Shown: in pieces, positions 38,903 through 51,250 of the stretch
How positions within the stretch are numbered: the stretch's first letter is position 1
Layout of the letters: the number at the start of each line of letters is the position of its first letter
From: Rallus limicola
Lineage: Eukaryota > Chordata > Aves > Gruiformes > Rallidae
Direction of reading: 5' to 3'
Length of the DNA: 64,000 nucleotides
Assembly (NCBI GenBank): GCA_022605955.1
Contig: JAKCOZ010000003.1
Coordinates: 48,174,179 to 48,238,178, forward strand
Notes under the pieces: model-generated
Told to the model about the DNA's origin: nothing
What the model saw: the letters and a program-made list of their open reading frames with translations, nothing else
Database searches by the model: none
Position numbers and translations under genes: made by a program

Positions 38903-39860
38903 CATAGAATCATAGAATCATAATCATAGAATGTATTGAGTTGGAAGGGACCTTTATAGGTCCAATCCCCCTGCAGTAAGCAGGGACATCTTTACTAGAT
39001 CAGGTGGCTCAGAGCCTCATCAAGCCTGACCTTGAATATCTCCAGGGATGAGGCCTCCACTACATCTCTGTACAACCTGTTCCAGTGATCTACCTACCTC
39101 ATATTGAAGATTTTTTTCCTAATATCCAACCTAAATCTACTTTTTTCTAGTTTCAAACCATTATCCCTCATCCTATTGCTGCATGTCCTCATGAACAGTT
39201 CTTCCCCAGCTTTCTTACAGACACCTTTCAGGTATTGGAAAGCTGCTAAATGTCCCCCTGGAGCCTTCTCTTCTCCAGTGTGAACAACCCCAACTCTCTC
39301 AGCCTGTCTTCACAGGAGAGGTGCTCCAGCCCTTTGATCATTTTTGTGGCCCTCCTCTGGATGTGCTCCAACAGGTTGGTATTGAGGGCTCCAAAGCTGG
39401 ACACAGTACTCCAGGTGAGGTCTTGCCAGAGCAGAGTAGAGGGGCAGAGTCACCTCCCTCAACCTGCTGGACATATTTCTTTTGATGCTGCCCAGGGTAC
39501 AGTTGGCTTTCTGGGCTGTGAGTGCACTTTGCTAGCACATGTCAAACTTTTCATCCACCAGAACTCCCATGTCTTTCTCCTTGGGGCTGTTTTCAATCCC
39601 TTCATCTCTCAGCTGCTATTGATACTGGGGGCTTCCCCAACCCATGTGCAGGACCTTGCATTTGGCCTTCTTGGACTTTCTGAAGTTTGCAAGGGCCCAC
39701 TTCTAAGCTTGTCCAGGTCCTTCTGAATGGCCTCCTGTACCCTGGGTGTGTTGGTCAAACCACTCAGCTTGGTGTTGTCTACAGATATACTGAGGATGCA
39801 CTCAATCCCACTGTCTGTGTAATCAAGGAAGATGTTAAACTGTAGTGGTCCCAAGCCAGA
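38903..39860 (-). mobile_element. CR1 LINE, RT C-terminal half and 3' end
   Basis: The left edge is the reversed CR1 tail (AATCATAGAATCATAATCAT). The 3' region and ORF2 C-terminus follow. The minus-strand frame 39609-39908 reads LGPLQFNIFLDYTDSGIECI, then SVDNTKLSG where CR1 has FADDTKLSG, so both catalytic aspartates of the RT are altered. The right edge fades near 39860. It inserted at, or recombined with, the plus-strand CR1 whose sequence stops at 38902. Confidence 0.85.
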
Positions 39861-40687
39861 AAAAGCTTTGTAATGATAGATACAACTATATAAAATAATT
39901 CTTGGCAACTTCTACTAAACAAATCTAGAGATTCTTCTAGTGGCATGTCCCCTATCTTACAACTCAAAAGATAAAAATGTTGGTAGACTCCATAATATTT
40001 ATTTTACGTAACCAGGATATTATCTGCCCTTCTGGAGAAGGAAGAGAGGTGACTGCATAAGTCTACAAGTGTGATGTTATTATTTTATTTAATCAGAATG
40101 GATTCTAGGTGAGCAAGATTACATGGAAGCCATGCTTTAGCACTGATGGTAATTTAGTGATGCTTAAAGATGCCCCAAGCCTGCCTGTTGGTTCTTAACA
40201 GCCTTTCTTTAACTTTCAACCAATTATTCTTCTTTTTAGCAAATTCTCAAGTGTAAGTAGTATTTGTCTTATCTCTAATTTATGTGCATATGGCATAATC
40301 AGGTTTTCTTTCTTTCTTTCCCTTGAATGAATTTCCCTAACTGATCCTGTGGAGAAGAGATTACTCCATAGCAGACCTCTCCCTTCCCACCATTGTCATG
40401 AATAAATTGAAGCAAATGACTAGGATACTCTGCTGATTACCAATGAAGGAAAGGACTTTTATTGGCAAATTGAATTTTGAAAGCCCTGTCTTCTAAGAGC
40501 AGAATATTCAACACGATAGATTTTTACATAAATGATGTGTTGAATTCATTATGTATATTCTTTCAGAGAGCCATAGGGGATTTCCCACTTAGAAACACAA
40601 TGCAAGTTATAAGACATTGAGAGCTTCACTATTCTAGCATTTCTGTTTGGAAGAACCTGATTTAGAGGGCAGATTCTTTGATTTATT
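39861..40687. other. AT-rich non-coding DNA
   Basis: There is no coding frame or repeat end. A short CTTT-rich run lies at 40307-40322. Confidence 0.45.
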
Positions 40688-41612
40688 ATAGAATCCTAGA
40701 ATAGTAGAATCATTTATATTGGAAAAGACCTTTAAGTTCTTCAATTACAACCATTAACCTAGCACTGCCAAATCCACTGCCAAACCCTGTCCCAGAGCAT
40801 CATATCTACACATCTTTCAAAAACCTGCTAAATTCCTAGGGTAGTGACTCAATCACTTCCCTTTCAGAAAAAAAAATTCTAATATCCAATGTAAACCTCT
40901 CCTGATATAACTTCAGCATGTTCCCTCTCCTCCTATCACTTGTTATTTGGAGGAAGATGCGAACACACACCTGGCTTCAACCTCCTTTCAGGTTGTTGTA
41001 GGCAGTGACTATGTCTCACTTCAGTCTCCTTTTCTACAGGCTAAACACCCCCAATTTCCTCAGCTGCCCATCAGATGATTTGTGTTCCAAATCCTTCACC
41101 AGTCTCATTTCCCTTCTTAGGACACAGTCCAGCACCTCAGTGCCTTTCTTGTAGCTGGGGTCCCAAGCCTGAACCCAGTTCAGCTGCAGCCTCACCAGTG
41201 CTGAGTACAGGGGGATGATCACTTCCCTAGTCCTGCTGGCCAGACCATTTCTAATACAGGCCAGGATGCAGTTGGCTTTCTTGGCCACCTGGACACACTG
41301 CTGGCTCATATTCAGCTGGTTGTCAAGCAACTTCTCCAGGTCTTTTTCCGCTGAGCAGATTTCCAGCCTCTCTCCCCCAAGCCTGTAGCATTGCATGGGG
41401 TTGTTGTGACCCAAGTGCAGGACACGGCACTCAGCCCTGTTGAACTTCATACAATTGGCCTCAGCCCATTGATGCAGAATGTCCAGATCCCTCTGCTGAG
41501 CCTTCCTGCCCTCCAGCAGATCAACACTCCTGCCCAATACAGTGTCATCTGCAAACATACTGAGGGTGCCCTTGTTGCCCTCATCCAGATCATTGATAAA
41601 GATATTGAGGGG
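40688..41612 (-). mobile_element. CR1 LINE, RT C-terminal half and 3' end (174-codon frame intact)
   Basis: The reversed tail (TATAGAATCCTAGAATAGTA) is at the left. A 174-codon open frame on the minus strand (41034-41558) begins MFADDTVLG, including the RT catalytic FADD motif. It continues through [40 protein letters not shown] and [17 protein letters not shown]. The element is 5'-truncated just upstream of FADD, next to the TA-rich microsatellite. Confidence 0.88.
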
Positions 41613-41623
41613 TAAATAAAGGA

Positions 41624-41720
41624 GATATATATATATGTGTGCGAGTGTATATATATATATATGTGTGTGTATATATATACATATATATGTACGTAAATAT
41701 ATATAAAAGTATATATAGAG
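41624..41720. repeat. Compound (TA)n/(TG)n microsatellite
   Basis: Alternating TA runs are interspersed with GTGTGTG and ACATATATATG segments and a terminal TATATATAGAGAG. It separates two CR1 fragments of opposite orientation and may form a cruciform or be length-variable. Confidence 0.92.
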
Positions 41721-41727
41721 AGGGATA

Positions 41728-42311
41728 TAAAAGGTCCTGCACCTGGGTCAGGACAATCCTTGTTATCAATACAGGCTAAGAGACAATGTGCTGGAAAGCA
41801 GCCCTGAGGAAAAGGACTTAGGGGTACTCATGGATGAAAAGTTGGACATGAACCACCAATGTGCATCTGCTGCTCTCAAGAGAACCCACCTGGTGTGTTT
41901 GTCCAGCTCAGGGGTCCTTGGCACAGGGAGGACATAGTCCTGCTGAAGCAGGTCCAGAGGAGGGCCACAAAGATGATCAGAGGCCTGGAGTATCTCTCCT
42001 GTGAAGACAGGCTGAGAGAGTTGGGCTTGTACAGCCTGGAGAAGAGAAGGCTCTGAGAAGACCTTATTGTGACGTTTCAATACTCAAATTTGGCTTAAAA
42101 TAAACATAAGGACAGACTTTTCATTATGGTCTGTAATAATGGAAGAAGGGGCAATGCTTTTAAACTAAAAGAGGGTGGAATCAGAGGAGATAAGAATTTT
42201 TTTACAGTGAGGTTGTCTATTTTATGCCCTTGCTCACTGCAGGGGGGCAGGTCTAGGTGACCTTTAGAGAGCTTTCCAGCTCAAACCATCCTATGAGTCT
42301 GTGGTTATGAA
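41728..42311 (+). mobile_element. CR1 LINE 3' portion with internal deletions
   Basis: It starts at the RT C-terminal block (AAGGTCCTGCACCTGGGTCA, corresponding to KVLHLG). It continues with CTGAGGAAAAGGACTTAGGG and a region encoding [20 protein letters not shown] / [15 protein letters not shown]. Then come the FF-TV region and a 3' end with GGTCTAGGTGACC and CATCCTATGAGTCTGTGG. Several segments are missing, and the canonical tail is degraded. Confidence 0.8.
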
Positions 42312-44544
42312 TCTGTTTCTCTGCAGTCACAAGGGTGATGGCAGCTGCTTCAGGTACCAAAACCAACTAAGCTGTGGTTTCCCTCCATTTCTGATCACAT
42401 CAAGTCCACAAAACGTGGCTCAGCTGTTAGCAATGTGAAACCCCCAAAGGCAGAGTATGGCACCACAACAACTGCAAGTCCAGCTGGTGGCATTTGTTTA
42501 CCTGAGAAAATCTCACTGGTGAGGTACTGCAGAGCTGCAGGACTTTCTCCCCAGAAGGGTGGCTCAGGAGGACTAAATCTTGTCTAAGATGTTCAGCTCT
42601 GTATTTTTCAACACTCAAATTTCCTAACATAGGCAATAAAGATTTAAAATCATCACTGTTTCTGGTGCACTCATTTTCTCATGCAACATAATTAAAATTT
42701 GTAGGTTAGGCCACAGTTTACTGAAAGTTTACAAAAATCTGATTTTTCCTTTTTTTTATACTCCAGGTAGCAGTTAAAAATTAGTGACAGAACTCTACCT
42801 GTTACATGCTTTATGATGGTTTTCTAGTATGTGTCTCTGTACTAATATTGAAGTAGTTCCTTATTACAAATTGCTTTGCTCTGTTGCCAGGCACACTGTG
42901 AAAGGTACATGAATCAGCCACAACAGATCAAAGATACATTTTAAAATTTCCAAAGCAGGTGTAGCAGTTTATCAGGACATTCTATCATACAGTGGTGTTT
43001 TGCAAAGACATGACTTTTTTTCCTTTTTTTTTTTAAAAAAGCAAACACAGTCAGAGAGGTCTAACACTATTTACTATTTATTTAGATGTCACTGGAAGTT
43101 TTGTCAAAGTTATGACTGAAGTTACAAAGGGACCCTCCAGGACCTTTTGGACTACAGAAAACAATCGGGGTCTTTATAGAATGCAGAACTTCTAGACAGC
43201 AAGTCATTTTTCTGATTAATCTGATTCAAATGAGTAGATATGACTATTAACTGTTCTATTCTGATTGGATGAAAGTCAGGCAAAAAAAACCCCTATGACC
43301 CCAAAAGATTACCATGAAGACACTTGTTTTGTTCCACAAAAGAAGACAAAATGTTCTGTACCGTGAGATATGCATTAGCCTAAGCATCACTCAGGTAACC
43401 AGCACTGGGTGCACACAAGGGACTTACTCATTCCCTGTCTCAGCTATTATTTCTGAGCATGCTGTTGATTTAATACTACACGAAGAAGGCAAGACTAATA
43501 TTCAGTAACTGTGATGCAAATCAGCTGCATCTTTCTGAAAGTCTAATGATTTCAGAGTCTCTCTTTTATCCAAGCGATTGTGGATAACCTGGCTGCATTA
43601 CCAAGCTGGGTTTTCAGTCTGTTTGCTTGTGTCAGCTGGATCAGCTCTGCTTGCTCCTGTGAACTGATCCACTCAAATCAGAGTACTTCCTTGGCACTGT
43701 TTTTCAGAATGTGGATTTTTGCGCTGTAATTTTGCATGTCAGACAGAACTGTTAATAGCAGTAACATAGGAAGGCCCCTTTACTTGTTTGCAACAGATTC
43801 TTTTTCACCTGTACCTGGTACAGGTGCTTGCTGGAAGGCAAATATACAAAGATACAAAAGCCACTCGGTGCATCGACAGCAATAATCCATGGGCAGCAGC
43901 AAGATATTGAAAACCGAGACACCATGACTACGAGTTCAAAATACCACATCCATCTGTATGATTGAAAGTGTCACTGAGGACATAAACATGCAGACACTTA
44001 GCACTTTCTCAAAATGACATCACTCTGAGCTGTGTCATTCTCTGCACAGCTCAGCCCACAGCCTGTGAACCATTGCCCTCCTGCAGCAGATCAGGGGGTG
44101 CACAGCTGCACACTTTGGTTAAAAGAAAGACAAAAAATATAGACATTCTTATGCAGTTAGCTCATTTTCAACAGAGTCCACTAGTAAACATGGTGAAGAA
44201 CCAATTCCTGTGTTCTGTCAGCATCTTATCAAGATCTTAGCAACTAAAATAGCAAAATCATTACAGTTTTGCAACTAGTATCTTTTCATTTACCTTTCTT
44301 TATAGTTACATATCTGCTACCTCTTTCTGATCTATCTAATGCATCATAAGGTAGTAGGCTCTGAGGGCTGGGGGATTTCCACAGAAAATGTTTCCTTCTG
44401 GCAGAGCAAGGCAAGAGCAGACACTCACTCTTCCCTGGTGCACAGAAATCACACTACCAGTCCTGTGGTTTGCTTGCAACATGCCATGTTATTCAGGAAG
44501 GTAGGGTGTGGGTAGGATATATGTGGGGAAAGGATGACAAACAA
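42312..44544. other. AT-rich single-copy DNA, no gene recognised
   Basis: Short chance frames only. T- and A-runs lie at 43018-43040. No repeat or exon candidate was supported. Confidence 0.5.
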
Positions 44545-44925
44545 CATAGAATCATAGAATGGTCTGGGTTGGAAGGGACCCCAAGGATCATAGAGCTCCA
44601 ACCCCCCCTGCCACAGGCAGGGACACCAACCTCCAGGCCTGGATCTACACAAGGTTGCCCAGGGACACATCCAACCTGGCCTTGAACACCTCCAGGGACG
44701 GGGCATCCACCACCTCACTGGGCAGCCTGTTCCAGCACCTCACCACTCTCTCTGCAAAAAACTTCCCCCTAATATCTAATCTAAATCTTCCTTCCTTTAG
44801 TTTTAATCTATTCCCCCTTCTTCTGCCATTGTCTACCCTTTAAAAAAGTTGAATACCCTCCTGTTTGTAGCTCTCTTCAGGTACTGAAAGGCTGAGATGA
44901 GGTCCCCCTGCAGCCTTCTCTTCTC
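44545..44925 (-). mobile_element. CR1 LINE 3' end, young subfamily
   Basis: The left edge ACATAGAATCATAGAATGGT is the reversed CR1 tail. The next 280 bp match the plus-strand copy at 23098-23420 at roughly 93% by eye, including the GGGGGTTGGAGCTCTATGAT box. It extends about 90 bp further 5' in the element than that copy. Typical CR1 5' truncation occurs at about 44925. Confidence 0.92.
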
Positions 44926-47900
44926 AACATCCGAGGCATAAAGATGTAGAGAGGACACAAGTGAATTTCCTTTTTCAGAATGAGTTAGGATCATACCTAT
45001 TGCTTATCCGGCCTTGTAATTTACACAGTTCAGGCATACAGCAGCCTGATGGGTGGAGCTCTTTGGGCAGATGTGTCACTTGACATGAATGGAGCACTGC
45101 AGCAGAGATGTCTTTGTTGTGGAGTGGGAAAGAACTATGTGAGCCACAGAAGGCATCGAAGCTGATATGGAACATCCCTCTGCATAAACAGAGAATAAAT
45201 CACAGGCAGAAACAAGTGTCAGTCTGAGACAGCTCATATGGTCACTGGGATGCACTTTCTGCACTAACATCAATGGGCAAGCTTGTCAGATGTTCTGCTC
45301 GTGAAGCAGGAGGGGGCATTTTGCTCTGCAGGCAACTTCAAAAGGAGCAAAAATGTTGGTCTTTTTCTTTCAGTAAAAGAAACTTTTTGGAACAGAAAAA
45401 GGGCTGAGTTTTTCACTAGATAAAGAACACTGACAACCAAGTGATGCTTAGAAAAACAGAAGAATCCTGTTGGAAAGCTCTATTACTCTGTGTTGGCAAA
45501 ATGTGGCTATGTGTCTGGCTCTGAGTTCAGACAGAGAGAGGGGGGAAATGGTAGAAAGAGTAGGGGGATTCCTTCTGAAATAAACTCCACAGCCTGCCTC
45601 CAATTCAGCAGTAATTCTTTCAGGGGTTGATTTTACTTCATTGCACAAAAATGTTTGTTGAAGGTCACCGTAACAGACATATGCATCATTTATTACAAAC
45701 AAACAAAAAAAAAATTTGCTCTTTCAATGTCTTACTGCTCTGACCTCTGGCAATATTTAAGATGAGTTTAGCTATGGTCTGTGGACTAGCACAGCCCTAC
45801 AAGGCATCACAAGATTCAGATTTTCTCTTATGGAAAAAAAAAACTAACAGTATGTGTGGATACTTCCATGCTGCAGGTATGTGACTGTGCCTGCTGGCAG
45901 GTATTATAAATGCCCAACACTTTCCAAGATCTTAAGGAATGTATTTGGGTTCACTCACCATTGAGTATTCGAAAGTAGCCCCCAATTTTCCACCAAAAAC
46001 TAAAGTTGATGGACAAGGGTATTTTCAAAGTTAATATCTATCAAGAAAAAAAAAATAAAATTGAAGGCAACTAAAAGCACATTTCCATTGTGTGCAAGAA
46101 AGGTGACATTACAGACATCTATACAAAAGATAGCAATCTTGTTGGCTCGTCACTTTAGACTGTAAACTAGCATTGTATCAACACTGTGGCAAAGGTGTGG
46201 GAAAGGAATGTTACAGATCAGTTCCATACATTTTTGTCTTTGTGTTCTGGTCACCTTCATAGAGTCCAAGACTCAGACACACCACGTCAGGCTATAATGC
46301 CTCTCACACTCTCTCCTTTCCCTCCTGAGCCACTTACCCTTTGTTAACCAGAGGACAGATAGCATCTTATTGAAAGTAAATATAAGCCAATACTTAAATA
46401 TTTTTTTACCAAATAAGGAAGGTGTTAAACCAACCATCTTGCTTAGTTTCAAAACATGCTTCTGGTAGTTTTTATTCTGCAAGGATAAATCTAAAATTAT
46501 CATAAGTAACATTATTAATCAAAACATTCCTTTTGGTGTCTTTATCTCAAATTCTGTGGAAAATATAAAATTATTATTATGTTTATTTTAGTATAGTATG
46601 ATTCAACTAAAGATTAAAATCCAGAATATAAACATATTTGCCAATGTCATGACAGTAGGTAAAGAATTGTTTCATATTAAAGATTTACCTTTCATCTGAC
46701 AGTCACAGTTTCAGTGGTGCTGATCTCTTTATTCTCCTTTCTCCTTTTTTTTTTTTTTTTTTGTGAAATTCCATTTCTTAAAATAACAGCCTTCTTTTTG
46801 AGATGTCTGTGTTATCATTACCCTGGTAATCTCACTTTGAGATTTCACACTATTCATTTGAACACCAATTCCACTCTGCCTTTTGATATTCTTCTTTTCC
46901 TCTGTTCAAACAGGCTTCTGATTGCCCTGGCTCATCACTGAGGGGGCTAACGCTGAAGACAAAACCAGCTGAATTCCCACAATGTCATTCAGCAAACTAC
47001 ATGCTCCTCTCTAGCAACAGCTACTGTCAAGAAGGTTAGGAAGCGGCCACAACATCTCACAGTTAAACTCTTCCAGCCATTATCTGCATACTATTTTTAA
47101 TCCATACTTTGCGTCAAAACATAGTAGTTTTGGCATAGAAAGGGAAGCTGTAAATCTTTTCAGCTCTTGGGTCCCTATGCAAGTGTATTGTTTGGAAACA
47201 GAAGAGAATGCCTTTTTGCCTCCCTGTTTGTAGTTGCTCATTGGTGCCTTTATAGTGCAAAGCATTCTTCTCCAAGCATGATTTTACTTTTTCTATTTTA
47301 ACAGCTGATTATATGTTTCATAGCTGTGCCTTTGATTTCACGGTTTCCCTGTGATTTGGCTTAATAAGAGGTACTTTAGTTTCAAAATCAACCTTCAGTG
47401 AACCCATAGGAGCACTACTCAAAAATGTACTTTCTGTTTTATTCTCATCTATTGTAAAAAACTTTGTTGATAACAACATATGCTCAGGAGCTCCTTTGTA
47501 TTTTTTAAGGAAATTTTGTTTGCATTATAAAAGCATTGCATACTGGGAACATGATATGCTTGCTGTTCACTCCTTACACCACAGAGGAAACAGGGAGAAA
47601 GTAATCTAGTGCATATTTAAGCAGTATCAGCTTCCTTGTGCTGTGCTTTTGTCCCAGTTAGGATTCAGTCTCAGCAGGGGCTTATATATAAAGAGATGAT
47701 GCAGTTTACACAAAAGGTTCCATACTAGAATTGCCATGTAGGGGTGAACAGCACTCTTCACCCTTCTCTGTCTTGCTGTAACTCCCTCTGCCATTTAAAC
47801 CACTTCAGAGACTTTCAACAGTGTGCAAAAGGTCATTCATAATAAAAACAAGCACTAAATTTTCCTCCATTGACATATTTCTTGATGTCTTTACTATGCC

Positions 47901-50689
47901 AAAGTAGCAAAGTAGAGTGGTGAGAACTCATCTGAGGCTGCAGTATGCACCGATGCTTGCTGTGCAACTGGGAGCTGGGAGCCCTCCTGATGCCATGCAC
48001 CAGAGCGAGCTGCTCCAGTCAGCAGCAAGTTCTCACACTCTGTGCTTGCAGGCATCATGGGCATGCAGTAGTGATCAGTAGACATACAGGCATGCTTTGA
48101 TAGCTATTTTCATCTTTCAAGACCTTTATAAACACTCATTTATGTCACCTCAGCATACTGCTCTTGGGGTTACCTTGTCTAAGTCAACCAGCATGAGCAA
48201 AGGAGAACTGTTAGGGGTCAGAATAAAAGGGAGAACATGTTACAGAGCACTTCAGTAATAAACTTGTTTGCAGTGTAGGCTGTTCATTGGTTTGTGTATT
48301 GCTTGGTTATTTTACCTTACATAGGATGTTTGAAACTTTTCTTCCCTTTTTGTGATTCTGCACCCACACTGTTTTTGTAGGGCATTAGGACACTAGTTCT
48401 TGTCCATAATGCAGGGCTCAAGTCTGCAACCCTTCCCTGCCATTGGAGTCTGTTCCTGGTGCAGAGGGTCTCACTTCCCTCTATGCTCATGTGCATCGTT
48501 GTCCTACAGAGCTAACTAGCACAGCATGTGGCACAAGCTGGACAGGGGCAGTCAGCCTGTTTTGCTCTTAGCGTCTCTGCTGAGACAATTCCACATTGCT
48601 TCTTACACAGGTCTCCATTTTGCAGCCTAACCAGCAAAGCAGTATAAAGAAAAGGAAACAAAAACCCAAAGCAGCCTCAACAACAAAAGCAACAGAAAGA
48701 AAAAGACAACAGGGTATATGACAAAAAAAGAAAAAAAAAAAAAAAGATGCTTATATCCTTTAAAGGTGGAACCCAAGGAAATGTTTTTTCACTCCTTCCT
48801 TTCAATTATAGGCTTTCAATTTAGAACATACTTTTGTGAATTTATAATTCATGGTTGCTATGGAAAGCACTTGACGCTCCTCCAGGATAGGTAGCAGATG
48901 AAAGTGAGAGTGTCACAACTCAAGTCATTTGATTGGAAGCTCACTGAAGCTGTGCTTTTTCTCCCTGCCTACCTGAAGAGTACTGGCAATGCTTATGGGC
49001 ACTGTGCAAATATTAACAAATCAGCTGAGGATTTCTGAGCTGGCTGGAAAATGAAGAACAATGCAAATAAGCAGCAGGGGAGGTGGAAAATGCATGCAAA
49101 TCAATCTATACTTTCTGGTCCATAGGTCCCAAGCCTCATTACCTTTGAAACTTTTGCTTGTGCTTAAGCAGCACTCTAGCTTCCTTCTCAAATATGGAAG
49201 CAGGGTCTGCCATCCACAATTTAATGAGCCTCAAAGAGATCAAAAGAACCAAGTAAGAGAGATTCCAATTGTCATCTTAAAATAAATTACTTCTGTATTT
49301 GTTTATTTATAATTCTTTATCATGTTTATCTTATAATTTTTTCCCCTCTTTTGTAGATATGTTTTTGATGCATGTCTAGGAACGGACAGCATTTCTGCTT
49401 ATTTGAGAGATGAGGGAAATCACTAATGCATGTTTTATGATCAAAGTAGTATAAAGTAATGTTTACCATAGATTGCTTTTCATCTTCAAGATGTCCTGCA
49501 AACACGCATGCATTAAACCTTGAAATGCTCTAGTGAGGTACGTAAGTAAAGATTGTCTTCATTTTCTATGTGGAAAAAGCTGTGCCACAGAGAATTTTAC
49601 TGCTCTGTGCATGAGAAGACTACGACGAAGATCAGAATTTGCAACAGTTTGTCTGAGTGGGAAGTGAAGTACAGGCAAGCTAAATAATCAGAGCAATGAG
49701 AGGCTTATTCTTTTTATTGCCTGTCAGTAGAAATGGTTGCTACAAAACCTGGGGTGCTAGAAGGGGCATTTTTTTTTCCTCAGAGGAGGAGAGGTTGAAC
49801 TGAACATGTATTGAAAGAGCTATTAAATGGTGTATACATTAGGCAAATAAAAAAAATCAATGAAATTTTTCATGTGACAAAGAGAAAAACTTGGGCAGGT
49901 AGTCTCTGCACAGTTTCTGTGCATGCCTTATGAAGCAGTCATTACCAGTAGGCACGAATGCTACTTTTTATTCTGTGGAACTCCTGGTCCTTCAGTAGAA
50001 GGAATCGTTATTCAGTATTCACTTTGTTATTTCTTCTTCCAGCATACAGTTCCATCCTGCCTTTGGTGCCCATCCTTCGACTGAAAAAATACATCTTCAG
50101 GGGTTTTCCCAGGAGGTCCTCCACACTGAAGGTTTAAAGAAACTGTGCCTTATGGAGTTGTGCCTGGGGCCATGGGTCAGAGCCCAGCGTCAGTAGATCC
50201 AGCACAGATCCCTTGAGACACTTTGCAGATGCTAGAGACAGAGGTAGCCACATAGTCTGCTGCTCTGCCTCTGCTGTGCTGCAGAGCAATCCTTGGTCCT
50301 GCTGTCTGGGTGTGCACAGTTGTGTCCTGACCCTTCTTCCTTCCTTTCTGAAGAAAAGCACTGGGGCAGGGGAGAGAGCAGAGGTTGCTGGAAGAGATTG
50401 CTGGAAGACCTCTGATCCACCTCTCAAAACCAGCTCAGCCACCATATTCAAAACCTCATTTTTCTTTGTTACCTCCCACACCCCCAAAGGAAAAGACAAC
50501 TCAGCCTGAGACAGAAACCATGCTTAGGAAAAAAAAAGGTCCACATGATGCCTGCTCTGCTAACTAAAGGAGGGCTGAACAAAGCGGAGGTTGAAGCTAC
50601 GTTACCAGCCACATACATCTGTATGGGGCTGAATGCGTGCACTAAAGCGCTCTGAAAGGAAATAAATACATTTTGGGCAGCTCTTTGCC
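44926..50689. other. AT-rich single-copy DNA, no gene recognised
   Basis: Low-complexity tracts are a T18 run (46745-46762) and an A-rich run with A15 (48723-48745). A 121-codon minus-strand frame at 50134-50499 lies in moderately GC-rich sequence but shows no domain. No LTR or CR1 ends were seen. Confidence 0.5.
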
Positions 50690-51250
50690 TAGATGAGGTG
50701 ATGGCAATCCGCTGAGTGCAACCTCACTGAACGCACACGGCAGGAGAACCATGTGTGAAACGCCACCGTTCGCTTTACCCCGAGACCAAAGCGGCTCCTC
50801 TCAACGCAGACATCCGTGGTTTGACTGTAGTTTTTACGGCTTTTACGGACCAAGATTTTTTCACCCATGTTGAACTCAAAATAAGCCATTTCCATCAAAG
50901 TTAAAGCTGAGCATTTTAGGCGCGCTGCTTGGCAGCCAGAGTTGTTTCCCAAACCAAATTCCTGTGAGCCAGAATGACCTCACACTGACGGTCGCTGCAG
51001 AAAGCCGTGGCTACCAACCAGGTGAGGGACATGGGAAACGGGCGCAGCGACCGCGGTCGCGTCCGTCCTCGGAGGGCCGTGACGGCAATCCTTGGCGTTC
51101 AGCGACACCTAGTGGTCTTCTGCGGAGTGGGACAAGCCCGTCCACTCTTACCTCAGGCGCCTGCGTCAGGCACCTTCTGAAGGGCCAGTGCCGGAATTCC
51201 ACCCTCCCTCCCTTCCTATCGCATTCCCAATCCCGCGGGAAGCTGAAAGG
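50690..51250. promoter_or_regulatory. CpG-rich patch, candidate promoter
   Basis: About forty CpG dinucleotides occur in 560 bp, while the surrounding tens of kilobases are nearly CpG-depleted outside repeats. The densest part (51040-51170) reads like a small unmethylated CpG island. There is a consensus 5' splice donor on the plus strand (ACCAACCAG|GTGAGG, exon end 51021). Another lies on the minus strand (CGCCTGAG|GTAAGAG, GT complement at 51150-51151). Either could end a first exon, which would suggest a bidirectional or lncRNA-type promoter. A CTCF-like motif lies in the centre. Open frames across it on both strands (plus 50964-51317, minus 50689-50952) are not recognisable and may just reflect GC content. 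No TATA box was noticed. Confidence 0.5.
51103..51117 (-). promoter_or_regulatory. Candidate CTCF-binding motif
   Basis: The minus strand reads ACCACTAGGTGTCGC, close to the CTCF core CCACYAGRKGGCRC with one mismatch (T for G in TGTCGC). Its location in an isolated CpG-rich patch within a gene-poor region would suit a domain boundary or promoter-proximal CTCF site. This is motif evidence only. Confidence 0.45.

Noticed and set aside
39250..39726. 158-codon plus-strand frame
   Set aside because: It is the antisense of a CR1 ORF2 fragment.
46745..46762. T18 run as the tail of a minus-strand retrocopy
   Set aside because: The adjacent sequence has no coding remnant or target duplication.
48650..48745. 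A-rich tract as the poly(A) tail of a processed pseudogene
   Set aside because: The upstream sequence is not recognisable as a gene copy and no flanking duplication was found; treated as low-complexity.
50134..50499. 121-codon minus-strand frame
   Set aside because: No domain and no supporting signals. It is overlapped by comparable frames on the other strand.
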